Below, one piece after another: positions 1 through 8,815 of a DNA stretch of 64,000 bases (positions are counted from its first letter, which is position 1; each line of letters opens with the position of its first letter). The notes under the pieces were generated by a model that worked only from the letters and a program-made list of their open reading frames with translations, ran no database searches and had not been told where the DNA came from. This DNA is from Ancrocorticia sp039812645 (GTDB lineage Bacteria; Actinomycetota; Actinomycetes; Actinomycetales; Actinomycetaceae). The position numbers and the translations under genes were made by a program. The stretch spans positions 5,529 to 69,528 of the forward strand of contig JBDIAV010000008.1 of NCBI GenBank assembly GCA_039812645.1, given 5' to 3'.

Positions 1-1
1 C

Positions 2-811
2 ATCCCCGCGGCGATCGTACAGTTGCAAACGCTACTGGACCAGCATTCATCGTTAACAACAATTCTCGCAGCCCTGACCTCCATCAACACGTTGATGACG
101 GAGAGTGGCAGGGTCCAGCTCAATGGACGTGACCTGGAACTAAGGCAACTCCTCGAGGTGGGAATGGCCGCCGTCGCCTATCATCTGGGAACTCTGGAAC
201 TGGTGGCAGACGACGCCGTCGCCCCAGCATGCGCCGCCATCCTCGCACTGCGAGATCTCTTGACTACGCTGGAGAGAACCGGTTCGCCCAGCCATCCAAC
301 TCCCCTCGACACCTCTGCTCCCCGCCGGGAGCTGACACGGCTGCGTGAAGTGGAGGCACCCGCACAGTTGCACGGTGTTCTTGTGGGGGTGGCGTGGACA
401 GATGGCGAGCTGACCGAGGACGATCTGACTCGCCGCATCCAAGCTGTCCTTCATCCAGGAGTGGACCCGGAGGTCACCTCTGGATTCGTGCTCGGCTTGT
501 TGGAAGCGGCCCCAGATCTCGCGCATCACTCGGAGGCGTTTGTCGAGGCACTCAACTCCAGAATCTCTGAGTTAGACGATCGCTCCTTCCTGCGCGTCCT
601 TCCGGATCTCCGCCAAGCATTCACCTGGCTACGGCCAGTGGAAACAGCCAAACTCGCCCAATCTGTTGCCACGCTCATTGGCACGAATGCGGCAGATCTG
701 GATGTTGTCCTACGTCTAGATCCGGCACTCGTCAACAGAGCTCGGGAGATTGAACGAGATCTCCTCACATCCCTGGTCAGGGACAGCTTTGGAGGAGGGA
801 GGACACGATGA
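2..811 (+). CDS. DUF5682-like protein, C-terminal part (cut by window edge)
   Basis: The reading frame is open from the left edge of the window to a stop at 811, so this is the 3' end of a longer gene; the TTG at 23 is probably an internal codon, not the start. About 269 residues are visible, mostly helical and soluble, ending near a stretch FLRVLPDLRQAFTWL followed by a leucine-rich C-terminus. This ending resembles the C-terminal region of DUF5682 proteins, which are encoded next to VWA and SWIM zinc-finger proteins and an AAA ATPase in many actinobacteria. The stop overlaps the next start by 4 nt (ATGA), so the genes are probably translationally coupled. The biochemical function of the family is not established. 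The call rests on gene order plus recall of the C-terminal pattern. Confidence 0.6.
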   Translation: MPAAIVQLQTLLDQHSSLTTILAALTSINTLMTESGRVQLNGRDLELRQLLEVGMAAVAYHLGTLELVADDAVAPACAAILALRDLLTTLERTGSPSHPTPLDTSAPRRELTRLREVEAPAQLHGVLVGVAWTDGELTEDDLTRRIQAVLHPGVDPEVTSGFVLGLLEAAPDLAHHSEAFVEALNSRISELDDRSFLRVLPDLRQAFTWLRPVETAKLAQSVATLIGTNAADLDVVLRLDPALVNRAREIERDLLTSLVRDSFGGGRTR

Positions 812-1935
812 GCGACAATCCTGAGCTTGCTCGCAGGTGGCGATTGATTCTCGGCCGCTACGCGGAACAAAATCTTCCGAGCCGTGCTGTGGATAACGAT
901 CTGGAGAGTACCCTGTCCTTTCTCTATGACCGTGCCTATGCGGAACGCGGACACCGACACGCGCCGTCGGGCAAGGGTGGCAGCCTGGGAGCGTCGGAGC
1001 TGACCGCTCTCGACTGGCTGGATCGTGCACGCCGTATCTTTCCCCACTCCACCTTGGAGCGTATGGAGCGCGATGCCATTACCCGCTACGGCCTCGACGA
1101 GTTACTCGCCGACCACGCTGCCGTGGAATCTGTTCAGGCCAGTCCCGATCTGGCGAAGGCCCTGCTCCGCGCGAAGGGAAAACTGTCAGCTGCCACCGCC
1201 GACGGCGTTCGCGTCATTATTACGAAGGTGGTTGCCGAGATCGTCGAACGGATTCGTCCACAATTCACCACGGCCCTTACAGGGTCGCGAGTGCGCCACC
1301 AACGCTCTCCTCATGCCTCACTGCGCAACCTTGACTGGAGGGGAACCATTGGTGCAAACCTCTCCCACGTGGATCCCACGACTGGAAAAATGGTGATTGA
1401 GGAGATCCGCTTCATGTCCAGGAAGCGCCGCCGCAATCTCGACTGGCAAGTCATCATTCTGGTGGATCAATCGGGTTCCATGGCGGGTTCAGTGCTCCAC
1501 AGTGCCATCTGTGCCGCGATCCTCGCGGGGCTCCCGGGTATCAGTGTGCGGCTCGTTCTCTTCGACACCTCGATTGTCGACATGACGCACCTAGCCAGCG
1601 ATCCGGTGGAAGTCCTCATGACAGCGCAACTGGGCGGAGGAACCAACATTGCGCAAGCGATGGAGTACGCCCGGAAGCTGGTGGAACAGCCTACACGCAC
1701 GGTCGTCGCTCTCATTAGCGACTTCGAGGAGGGCGGCTCGGTTTCCTCGCTGCTTTCGTCGACACAGGCGCTCGCCTCCTCGGGAGTCCGGCTACTCGGT
1801 TTAGCTTCGCTCGACGACGACGGCGACCCTTGGTACGACCGTCAGATGGCCGCGCGGCTCACCACCCAGGGAATGGAAATTGCAGCCATGACGCCAGATC
1901 GCTTCGCTGACTGGTTGGCGGAGGTGACACAGTGA
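808..1935 (+). CDS. VWA domain protein (CoxE-like), MIDAS intact
   Basis: A 375-residue soluble protein. The N-terminal about 200 residues are helical. A von Willebrand factor A domain follows, with the metal-ion-dependent adhesion site DQSGS starting at D220, a GGGTN loop (MIDAS threonine) and an LISDFEEGG strand carrying the conserved Asp. VWA proteins of this kind usually act as adaptors for MoxR/AAA+ ATPases. A GGAGGGAGGA ribosome binding site lies just before the ATG. The gene overlaps its upstream neighbour (ATGA) and its downstream neighbour (GTGA), so the three form one operon. The substrate or target is unknown. Confidence 0.85.
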   Translation: MSDNPELARRWRLILGRYAEQNLPSRAVDNDLESTLSFLYDRAYAERGHRHAPSGKGGSLGASELTALDWLDRARRIFPHSTLERMERDAITRYGLDELLADHAAVESVQASPDLAKALLRAKGKLSAATADGVRVIITKVVAEIVERIRPQFTTALTGSRVRHQRSPHASLRNLDWRGTIGANLSHVDPTTGKMVIEEIRFMSRKRRRNLDWQVIILVDQSGSMAGSVLHSAICAAILAGLPGISVRLVLFDTSIVDMTHLASDPVEVLMTAQLGGGTNIAQAMEYARKLVEQPTRTVVALISDFEEGGSVSSLLSSTQALASSGVRLLGLASLDDDGDPWYDRQMAARLTTQGMEIAAMTPDRFADWLAEVTQ

Positions 1936-4064
1936 GTCAGGAGGAGATCTCGGTTGCTGGGGTTGCTGGACACAATCATGGCAAGGGCCAATCCGGGGCA
2001 CCCTGGCTAGTCAATCTGCCGGGAGAAGCGGCACTTATTGCCGCCTCCAACCGGGGTACCTTCCGGCGGGCCAGCAAGCTGGCCGTGTCCACACCCATCG
2101 AGATGGTGAGCTGCGACGATACGCAGGCAACCTTCGTCGTCGGCGAAGCACGAGTGGAACTGTTCCCCGGAGGCCCCAATCACGCGCGCTGTGACTGCCC
2201 GGTGGCAGCCACGTGCGTCCACATTATCGCGGCGTATCTATGGGCGGCACAGAAGAACAACAGAAGCACGGACGTTGGGGCCGAGCCCGCCGCGCCAGAG
2301 GATTCCAGGGCGCATAAGGTGGATCAGCCAGAGGGGTCACCGTCCCATCCACTCGACGATCTACTTGCCGATGTCCTCGGCTGGGACATGGCAGAGGTCA
2401 ACAAGGCCGCGGGTGTCGCAGCGGTACGCACGGTTGCAAACGAATCTCCAGCCACCGGATTAAGCGTCGCGGTGGAGGACGGCGCTCTCACAATTTCTTG
2501 GCCTCAGTCAGTCCGTCCCAACGCCCCCACACTCGTCATCCTGCCGGGACTTGGCATGTCAGAAATGGTCGTGTCCGGAACGCACAGCGAGGCACAGACC
2601 CGTGTATGGCGGCTGCGGGCGCTCGTTGAGCTGTTTGCAGCACAGGGCCGGGAGTGGGTGTGGCCCAATGACATAGCGGCGAGCAATCGTACGAGTGCGG
2701 AACAGCGGCTGGTAGCTGCGCAAACCATGGAGATCAGCGAATCCCTCATTGGTCGCGGACTCTCCCACCTCGGTGGCGAGAGCATCGATGCGCTATCGAG
2801 GGTATCCGAACTGGCCACACTGGAAGATCTGCGGCTACTGGGACGGCTCGGCGGAGCCGCCGCGGCAAAACTTCGGGCGCTTCGCCAGCGTGACGATCGC
2901 ACAACGGAATCAATCTGTCTAGCGGCGCTGGCGGAAACATGGGCACTCGCTTCCCTCATCCAACAAACCGAAACAGAGCTGCCACCCCAACTTCTCGGAG
3001 GCAGGTTTCGCGAGGGCGAGAAAGCAGATCTCGGTCCCCTCGCTCCGCTCGCGGCCCGCTGGTGGCGTAGCCCGGACGGAAGCCGCGGATTCACCTGGTA
3101 CGCACTGGACACCGCAAACGGTGAGATCGAAAAAGTAACAACCGGGCGGGCCGCTGGCTCAGATCCGGGTTTCCAGGCGGGCTGGACATCGCCTCTGGTC
3201 TGGGGAGCCTCAGCTAAGAGGCTCTCAGCAGGAATCGTGCGATTATCCGGAGCCGAACGCCGAGAGGACGGCACACTGGCGGCAACCACGCGGACGCGGG
3301 TGGAACAAGTCACGGAGCTTGGACAGCTCGATCTGGACACGCTTGCCGCACGAGTGAATCAACAATCAGCCGGACTCATGCGCACGGCGTTTGGTGCCGA
3401 TACCGAACGCCTCCGGTTGGTGCGGCCGCGCAAGCGGTTCGGGCTTGGCCCCATTGAAGTGGACGAGGTAGCGCAGGAATTGCTCTGGTCTGTCACCGAC
3501 TCCGCAGGCGAAACATATCGGCTGGCTCTCCCAGCGAATGAGGCCAATGCTCGGAAACTCTCGTGGTTGGCCAATGCTGGGCAGCTCCAAGCGATCACGC
3601 TATTGGATCATCGACCCGAAGCCGCATTTGTGATGGGCACAAACGGTTTGGAGTTAATTTCCTTAACGCTCACTCCACTTGACCACGATATACATGGTGG
3701 AGGGCTGTGGCGGAAATTGCTGGGACGCAATAAAGAACGTATCGCTCGCACGAGGGAATCGACTGGTCTGCAGCGGCTGTTGTTATCCGTACGGGACATT
3801 CTGGAAACACTCGCCTCCACCGGAGCTGCCCCTTCCTCGCGTCTCGAAGCAATATTGACTGCGCGGACCCGGGAACTAGACGATCTTGGTCTGTCGTCTC
3901 TGGCGGACGCCTTGCGGGAAGTGCTAGGAAGCGAGAGCACACCGGCACAGAAAACACCAAATAAACCAACGCAACGAGCACGCGACGCGAGCGGTCGTCC
4001 CGATCCTGCGCACGTACTGTGGGCAGCGTTTCTCCTGCGTCGTGTGGAAGTCTTGGCGGACTGA
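1932..4064 (+). CDS. SWIM zinc-finger family protein
   Basis: A 710-residue protein starting at GTG, overlapping the VWA gene stop by 4 nt. Near residues 87-97 it has C-D-C-P then C-V-H, the CxC...CxH signature of the SWIM zinc finger, which is thought to bind DNA or protein. The long remainder is soluble, mainly helical, without a signal peptide or membrane segment, and I recognise no other domain. The order DUF5682-VWA-SWIM fits the known actinobacterial cluster, which normally also contains an AAA ATPase; that gene would have to lie left of this window. The role is not established; cytoplasmic quality control or a defence-like function are possibilities only. Confidence 0.8.
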   Translation: MSQEEISVAGVAGHNHGKGQSGAPWLVNLPGEAALIAASNRGTFRRASKLAVSTPIEMVSCDDTQATFVVGEARVELFPGGPNHARCDCPVAATCVHIIAAYLWAAQKNNRSTDVGAEPAAPEDSRAHKVDQPEGSPSHPLDDLLADVLGWDMAEVNKAAGVAAVRTVANESPATGLSVAVEDGALTISWPQSVRPNAPTLVILPGLGMSEMVVSGTHSEAQTRVWRLRALVELFAAQGREWVWPNDIAASNRTSAEQRLVAAQTMEISESLIGRGLSHLGGESIDALSRVSELATLEDLRLLGRLGGAAAAKLRALRQRDDRTTESICLAALAETWALASLIQQTETELPPQLLGGRFREGEKADLGPLAPLAARWWRSPDGSRGFTWYALDTANGEIEKVTTGRAAGSDPGFQAGWTSPLVWGASAKRLSAGIVRLSGAERREDGTLAATTRTRVEQVTELGQLDLDTLAARVNQQSAGLMRTAFGADTERLRLVRPRKRFGLGPIEVDEVAQELLWSVTDSAGETYRLALPANEANARKLSWLANAGQLQAITLLDHRPEAAFVMGTNGLELISLTLTPLDHDIHGGGLWRKLLGRNKERIARTRESTGLQRLLLSVRDILETLASTGAAPSSRLEAILTARTRELDDLGLSSLADALREVLGSESTPAQKTPNKPTQRARDASGRPDPAHVLWAAFLLRRVEVLAD

Positions 4065-4135
4065 GCGCAGGGATTCCACCAGGAAGCAGCGCCGCTTTAC
4101 CGACGGCGTGGTACAACGGTTCCGCCCCACCCCGC

Positions 4136-4990
4136 CTACATCGTCACAGTCGGTGCCACAGCCTTACCAGCGTTGAGATAGCGACGGCGCTGACGCTTCG
4201 TCCACAGGTCAGCGGTGCGTGCGATAGCCAGATTCACGAGGATAAACACCACGGTAACCGTCAAGTATGTCTGGATGAGATAGCCGGTGTTGGCCACCAG
4301 CACCTTGGCGCTGAACTGCAGTTCCGAATAGGACACCACATAGCCCAGAGTCGTGTCCTTGATGAGAATAACCACCTGTGCCAGCAGCGATGGCATCACC
4401 AAACGGATCGCCTGGGGGAAAATGACGTTGAGATAAATCTGCCCGCGGGTCATCCCGATCGCCAGGGCAGCCTCGGTCTGCCCCTTGGGCAATGCCAAAA
4501 CTCCGGCACGGAACACCTCGGCAATCGTTGCTCCGGAGCAGAGACCGATGGGAATAACGAGCTTCCAGTAGAGGTCTGGATTCACCCCGTAGCGCGGCAG
4601 CGCAATAAAGAAAATATAAATAAGTAGCAGCAACGGGATTGATCGGAAGAATTCGATAATCGCGGTACCGATCCAGCGGATCGGCCGGTTCTCACTGAGA
4701 CGAGCCAATGCGAGCACCGCGCCAAGCGGCAATGCAATTGCCGCCGCGGCGGCCGCCGCGAGCATGGTATCTCCGAGGCCACCAAGTAGGTACTTGATAA
4801 TGGGCCACTGGCCGAGAGCCTCCCATTTTTCCGGTTTGAGCTGCCCATTGACACCAAAAATATAGACGGCATACGCCAGCACCGCCACGATGGCCACGGC
4901 GGAGAGCACCGTGAGAATTCGGATGCGGCGCCGAGCGCGGGGGCCGGGCGCGTCGAAAAGTGTGGTCTGATTCGCCGTCGTCGTACTCAT
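4136..4990 (-). CDS. gluD: Amino-acid ABC transporter permease, GluD type
   Basis: A 284-residue inner-membrane permease of the polar amino acid (HisM/GluD) family. It has a long N-terminal hydrophilic and membrane-anchor part, several hydrophobic segments and the permease-ATPase coupling region GQTEAALAIGMTRGQ around residue 170. The ATG start overlaps the end of the upstream permease gene (ATGA), so the two subunits are probably made together as a heterodimer. The context (a gluC-like permease, a binding protein and an ATPase) fits a glutamate or related amino-acid importer. Substrate specificity is inferred from the operon layout, not seen in the sequence. Confidence 0.82.
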   Translation of the reverse strand: MSTTTANQTTLFDAPGPRARRRIRILTVLSAVAIVAVLAYAVYIFGVNGQLKPEKWEALGQWPIIKYLLGGLGDTMLAAAAAAAIALPLGAVLALARLSENRPIRWIGTAIIEFFRSIPLLLLIYIFFIALPRYGVNPDLYWKLVIPIGLCSGATIAEVFRAGVLALPKGQTEAALAIGMTRGQIYLNVIFPQAIRLVMPSLLAQVVILIKDTTLGYVVSYSELQFSAKVLVANTGYLIQTYLTVTVVFILVNLAIARTADLWTKRQRRRYLNAGKAVAPTVTM

Positions 4991-5628
4991 CGCAACACTC
5001 GCAATCTCCGCTCGAGCCGATCCCCCACAACCCCGGCCATCAGGGAAATTGTCAGATACATGACAGCCGCCACCATGAACGTGAGCAGGCCGAGAGCCTC
5101 ACGATTATTAATGTAGGAGACGGTGGCCGTCAGATCCATGACACCAACAACACCCGCCAGCGACGAACTGAGGAAGATCCCAATGAACACTGTCACTAGC
5201 GGCTGAACCATGGTGCGGAACGCCTGAGGAAGCACCACGTTGCTAATAACCCCACGGAAGGTAAAGCCAAGAGAACGGGCCGCCTCGATCTGTCCCGTCG
5301 GTACACCATTGATACCTGCCCGCAGTGCCTCGCAGAGGAATGAGCCTCCCACCAGCATCATCGCAACAATCACGCTAGTGGAATAGGAAAACAGGACGCC
5401 GATCTCTGGCAACGCATAAACCACCACAATGATGAGGCTCATCAACGGCACATTACGGAAAATCTCCACGTAGATCAGCCCAACCGCACGCAACGGAGCG
5501 ATCGGACTGATCCGAAAGATCGCAACAATAGTTCCCACAATAGTTGCCAGGATGAATCCCAAGAGCGTGAGCTCCAGGGTTGTTAAGAGTCCCGACCAGA
5601 AGAGGTCGCGATATTGCCACAAAGCCAT
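4987..5628 (-). CDS. gluC: Amino-acid ABC transporter permease, GluC type
   Basis: A 213-residue membrane protein with about five hydrophobic helices and the EAA-type loop GQIEAARSLGFTFRG near residue 117, which contacts the ATPase. The length is typical for GluC/HisQ-type permeases. The first ATG (5628) is used; the ribosome binding site is weak (CAGG). It is separated from the binding-protein gene by 180 nt holding a strong stem-loop, which probably lowers permease expression relative to the binding protein. The gene ends inside the start of gluD. Confidence 0.85.
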   Translation of the reverse strand: MALWQYRDLFWSGLLTTLELTLLGFILATIVGTIVAIFRISPIAPLRAVGLIYVEIFRNVPLMSLIIVVVYALPEIGVLFSYSTSVIVAMMLVGGSFLCEALRAGINGVPTGQIEAARSLGFTFRGVISNVVLPQAFRTMVQPLVTVFIGIFLSSSLAGVVGVMDLTATVSYINNREALGLLTFMVAAVMYLTISLMAGVVGDRLERRLRVLR

Positions 5629-5659
5629 TGCCTGATCGATCCCCTTAGCTTGTCATTAG

Positions 5660-5702
5660 TGCGGCACTAACCAGCGCCAAAAAGTATCTGGTTAGTGCCG
5701 CA
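5660..5702 (-). terminator. Stem-loop between gluB and gluC, possible attenuator or operator
   Basis: Perfect 15-bp arms lie at 5660-5674 and 5688-5702 (TGCGGCACTAACCAG and its complement) around a 13-nt loop. There is no long T-run on either side, so it may be a partial terminator or an mRNA 3'-end stabiliser. The left arm overlaps a second palindrome, TTAGTGC-G-GCACTAA at 5656-5670, which could be a regulator site or an alternative hairpin. Confidence 0.6.
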
Positions 5703-5808
5703 TCATAACGAGTATCCGTGCGCTATGACCAGTGAAGCAGACCAGACTAGGGCGTTCCCGCCACTCGTCACTCGCTGCCCGCTGAGCCACATGCGATCGG
5801 ACTACTGA

Positions 5809-6798
5809 CTACTTGCTCGCATCCGAACCGGTGGTGATGGCAGGAGGCGTGGGCTGGGATAGGACACCGGTGCGGTCACCAATGGTGAGCTGCCAAAGCT
5901 TCAACCAGGAACCGTCATCCTCGACCTCCTTCAAGAAGGTGTTGACGAAGTCGACGGCGTCCGAATCCTTCGGAAGTCCAATACCGTAGAGATCCTCGGC
6001 ACCGAAGGGCTCGCCCACAACCTTGAGGTCATCGTTCTGGACAACCGCGTTAAGCAGCAAGGTCTGGTCAATGACATAGGCGTCGGCACGGCCTTGCTGG
6101 AGAGCCTGCACAGCCTGGGCGTGATCCGGCAGGGCCAGAATTTCTGCCTCAGGCGCGAATTCCTCTAGCGTGGTGACGCCAGTGGACGCGGCCTGGGTAG
6201 CGACAGTCTTGCCAGCAAGATCGTCAATACCGTTGATATCCGAGTTGTCCTTCTTGACAAGGATCGCGGAGGCCGACGAGTAGTACGGACCCGCGAAGTC
6301 GATGCGCTTAAGGCGCTCATCGGTGATCGAGTAGGTTGCGAAAACGGTATCGACCTGACCGTTGACCAGCAGTTCCTCGCGCGTGTCCACACTCACCTGG
6401 GTGAGGTCGTAGGCGCTGGCGTCACCGAGAATGTAGTGCGCCAACAGCTGGAACAGTCCCGCATCAAAACCAGTCACCACACCGGTTGTCGGATCGAGCT
6501 TCGAGAAGAGTTCGGAGGTTTCAGAGCCTCCGACGCGCAGGACGCCCGCCTCCTTGACCTTCGTGGCCCACTCGCTGGAGGCGATAGTCGCCTCATCTGC
6601 GACCGGTCCATCATTAACGATGGCGTCGTAGTCTGCGTTGCCGCTCTCCAGTGCGCCCGCCGCACCGGCCGTGTTACCCGACTCGCCACCGGGAGCTGGC
6701 GTATCGTTGCCGCCTGAGCAGGCTGACAGCATCAAAGCGAACGCCCCGAAAAGGGCGGTGAGGGACGCGAGCCTACCGCGTCGAGTATTCGACTTCAT
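5809..6798 (-). CDS. gluB: Amino-acid ABC transporter substrate-binding lipoprotein, GluB type
   Basis: A 329-residue exported solute-binding protein. I place the start at the ATG at 6798 rather than an upstream in-frame codon, because AAAGGAGAA precedes it and a clean lipoprotein signal follows: positively charged n-region, hydrophobic core, lipobox LSAC with the lipid-modified cysteine at residue 27. The mature part has the family-3 binding-protein fold (VLRVGGSETSE, then GFDAGLFQLLA and a YYSSASAILVKK region). It should be anchored on the outer face of the membrane and deliver its amino acid to the GluC/GluD permease. It is the third gene of the minus-strand cluster, separated from the amidotransferase gene by 226 nt. 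Confidence 0.88.
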   Translation of the reverse strand: MKSNTRRGRLASLTALFGAFALMLSACSGGNDTPAPGGESGNTAGAAGALESGNADYDAIVNDGPVADEATIASSEWATKVKEAGVLRVGGSETSELFSKLDPTTGVVTGFDAGLFQLLAHYILGDASAYDLTQVSVDTREELLVNGQVDTVFATYSITDERLKRIDFAGPYYSSASAILVKKDNSDINGIDDLAGKTVATQAASTGVTTLEEFAPEAEILALPDHAQAVQALQQGRADAYVIDQTLLLNAVVQNDDLKVVGEPFGAEDLYGIGLPKDSDAVDFVNTFLKEVEDDGSWLKLWQLTIGDRTGVLSQPTPPAITTGSDASK

Positions 6799-7024
6799 TG
6801 CATTTCTCCTTTGAGAGGGGGTGGACCAATAACAGTTTGCCAAGAATTAACGCCTATGGAGAATCGATGACGATGCAGGAAAGTGGGGCAACGGCGAAGC
6901 CGTTCCGCAGGGGAATATTCCGATGGACATTGTTCCGGTTGATAACAAAACCGGCGGTACAGCGATCGATAAACGGTGTGGCGGACTAATGTGGACGAGC
7001 AAGTGACATCGAAAAACGAACAGC

Positions 7025-7780
7025 TCAGGCCGCGATACGCATCGAACAACGCTCACGCATCTGAGCGATCAACATGGTGAGGCAGGTGGGATCAGCATAC
7101 GGATCTTCCGGATGCCACTGAACACCGACGACTGGCGCGCTCACGTGCTCCACCGCCTCCACTACACCGTCCGATGCCCGTGCGGCGACGACCAGGTTCT
7201 CGCCCACACGATCAACAGCCTGGTGGTGGGCGCTGTGAACAAGAATTTCACCGCGAACAGCATGCGAACGCAACACCGAATGCAGCCGTGAACCCCGCGC
7301 CAATTCCACGCGGTGCTGTGAAAAGCGGTAGTCCTCCATGATCTGCGGACTCGTGTGCCCCGGCTCGTCAAGATCCTGTACGAGCGTCCCTCCACGGGAA
7401 ATATTCAGCAACTGCATACCGCGGCAAATGCCTACGAGCGGCACATTACGGGCGACCGCGGCATTGATCAACGCCAGCTGCGCTTCGTCCGCCACCGGAA
7501 AATGAGGCTCTTCATTCGGATAGTGTGCGGACCCGCCGTAGTATTCGGGCGACACGTCCGGCCCACCCATAACGACGACGGCGTCGGCCCTCGCGAACCT
7601 CTCTAGGGTTCCGTCCGTGCCGTCATTGACTGCCCATGACACCTCGGTATCCCAGCCGGGTGCGGCCGACATGATCCCGCCGACGAGTCTCCGGGTCAGC
7701 GCAATCGCGCGAGGATCGGGCGAACGGAACTCGGTCACCCCCGAAATCAGCAGCTTGGGGCGGGATTCTTTGGTCAACAC
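7025..7780 (-). CDS. Class-I glutamine amidotransferase-like hydrolase (peptidase C26, PuuD-like)
   Basis: A 251-residue cytoplasmic protein with the amidotransferase nucleophile elbow GICRGMQ (C119) and the HPE catalytic pair at H223/E225. Proteins of this family include gamma-glutamyl-gamma-aminobutyrate hydrolases (PuuD) and related enzymes that cleave gamma-glutamyl amides. The start is GTG at 7780; a TAGAAT box ends 7 nt upstream with TTGTCT 16 nt before it, so the gene probably has its own leaderless promoter. It sits between gluA and gluB, which suggests the imported compound may be a gamma-glutamyl amide or peptide, or that freed glutamate is the link; this is inference. Confidence 0.78.
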   Translation of the reverse strand: MLTKESRPKLLISGVTEFRSPDPRAIALTRRLVGGIMSAAPGWDTEVSWAVNDGTDGTLERFARADAVVVMGGPDVSPEYYGGSAHYPNEEPHFPVADEAQLALINAAVARNVPLVGICRGMQLLNISRGGTLVQDLDEPGHTSPQIMEDYRFSQHRVELARGSRLHSVLRSHAVRGEILVHSAHHQAVDRVGENLVVAARASDGVVEAVEHVSAPVVGVQWHPEDPYADPTCLTMLIAQMRERCSMRIAA

Positions 7781-7815
7781 GGTGACGATTCTAACAAGAA
7801 CGATTCATCAGACAA
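7778..7815 (-). promoter_or_regulatory. Predicted leaderless promoter of the C26 hydrolase gene
   Basis: On the minus strand TTGTCT (7810-7815), a 16-nt spacer, TAGAAT (7788-7793) and then 7 nt to the GTG start codon. No Shine-Dalgarno fits in this space, so the mRNA probably begins at the start codon. A weak inverted repeat (TAATCCG / CGGATTA, 7827-7849) lies just upstream and may end the gluA transcript. Confidence 0.5.
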
Positions 7816-7869
7816 CCCCCTGTCCATAATCCGAAAACCCGACGGATTAGTGGGGGAATTAGAGAAGAG

Positions 7870-8676
7870 TCAGTGTGGCAGGATGCGAGCAAGGAAGTCG
7901 CGGGCGCGCTCGGACCGCGGGTTGGCAAAGAACTCGTCCGGCGTGGACTGCTCTAGGATCTTGCCGTCAGCCATGAACACGATGGAATCAGCGGCCTTGC
8001 GAGCAAATCCCATCTCGTGCGTCACCACGATCATCGTCATTCCCTGCGACGCAAGATCCTCCATGACGTCGATGACCTCGCCGATCATTTCCGGGTCCAG
8101 CGCCGACGTCGGCTCATCGAACAACATGAGCTTTGGCTCCATCGCGAGTGCTCGCGCGATCGCCGCACGCTGCTGCTGCCCACCGGAGAGCTGCTCGGGG
8201 AACTTCTTCATTTGGTCAGCGAGGCCGACGCGCTCGAGCAACCTCCGAGCCGTCTGTTCTGCCTCCGCCTTCTTCACGCCTTTGACCTTGATAGGCCCCA
8301 TCGTGACGTTGTCCAGAATCGTCTTGTGAGCAAAAAGGTTGAAAGACTGGAACACCATTCCCACCTCGGCCCGTAATCTCGCGAGTTCTTTACCCTCCTG
8401 AGGCAGGGCTTCGCCGTCGATAAATATCTCGCCGGAAGTAATCGTTTCCAACCGGTTGATTGAGCGACAGAGTGTGGATTTTCCCGAGCCTGACGGCCCG
8501 ATAACGACGACGACCTCTCCTTTGCCCACCGTGAGGCTCACGTGGTCGAGCGCCATGAAGTCGCCGTAGTGCTTGACGACGTCGTTCACGACAACCAGCG
8601 ACTGGGCAGACTGATTGGGCGTTTGAAAAGAATTAGCCGCGTGAAACTTGCTCGTGCCGGCAGCTTCGGTACTCAT
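7870..8676 (-). CDS. gluA: Amino-acid ABC transporter ATP-binding protein, GluA type
   Basis: A 268-residue ABC ATPase with Walker A GPSGSGKST, the signature LSGGQQQR, Walker B LMLFDEPTS, a D-loop SALD and a switch His in VVTHEM. The ATG at 8676 is chosen over a longer upstream reading because AAAGGA lies at the right distance and the upstream codons have no family similarity. The first about 25 residues are a low-conservation extension before the usual VVNDVVKHYG start of the domain. It energises the GluC/GluD permease. Its gene is the first of the cluster, but the inserted hydrolase gene separates it from gluBCD. Confidence 0.87.
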   Translation of the reverse strand: MSTEAAGTSKFHAANSFQTPNQSAQSLVVVNDVVKHYGDFMALDHVSLTVGKGEVVVVIGPSGSGKSTLCRSINRLETITSGEIFIDGEALPQEGKELARLRAEVGMVFQSFNLFAHKTILDNVTMGPIKVKGVKKAEAEQTARRLLERVGLADQMKKFPEQLSGGQQQRAAIARALAMEPKLMLFDEPTSALDPEMIGEVIDVMEDLASQGMTMIVVTHEMGFARKAADSIVFMADGKILEQSTPDEFFANPRSERARDFLARILPH

Positions 8677-8815
8677 GTAGAGAGTCCTTTCTGGAGGTTG
8701 CAGACGACCACCCATGGCGAGGCTCGCAGACCTCAACTGTAACCCTAAAACCTACAACCCAGAAGTAGTGGACGTCAGAATCCACTCATCTGGCACCCCG
8801 TCTGTTCCGTTCGGT

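Noticed and set aside
2504..3340. Minus-strand open frame of 278 codons
   Set aside because: Antisense to the SWIM gene, Ser/Arg-rich translation typical of a shadow frame.
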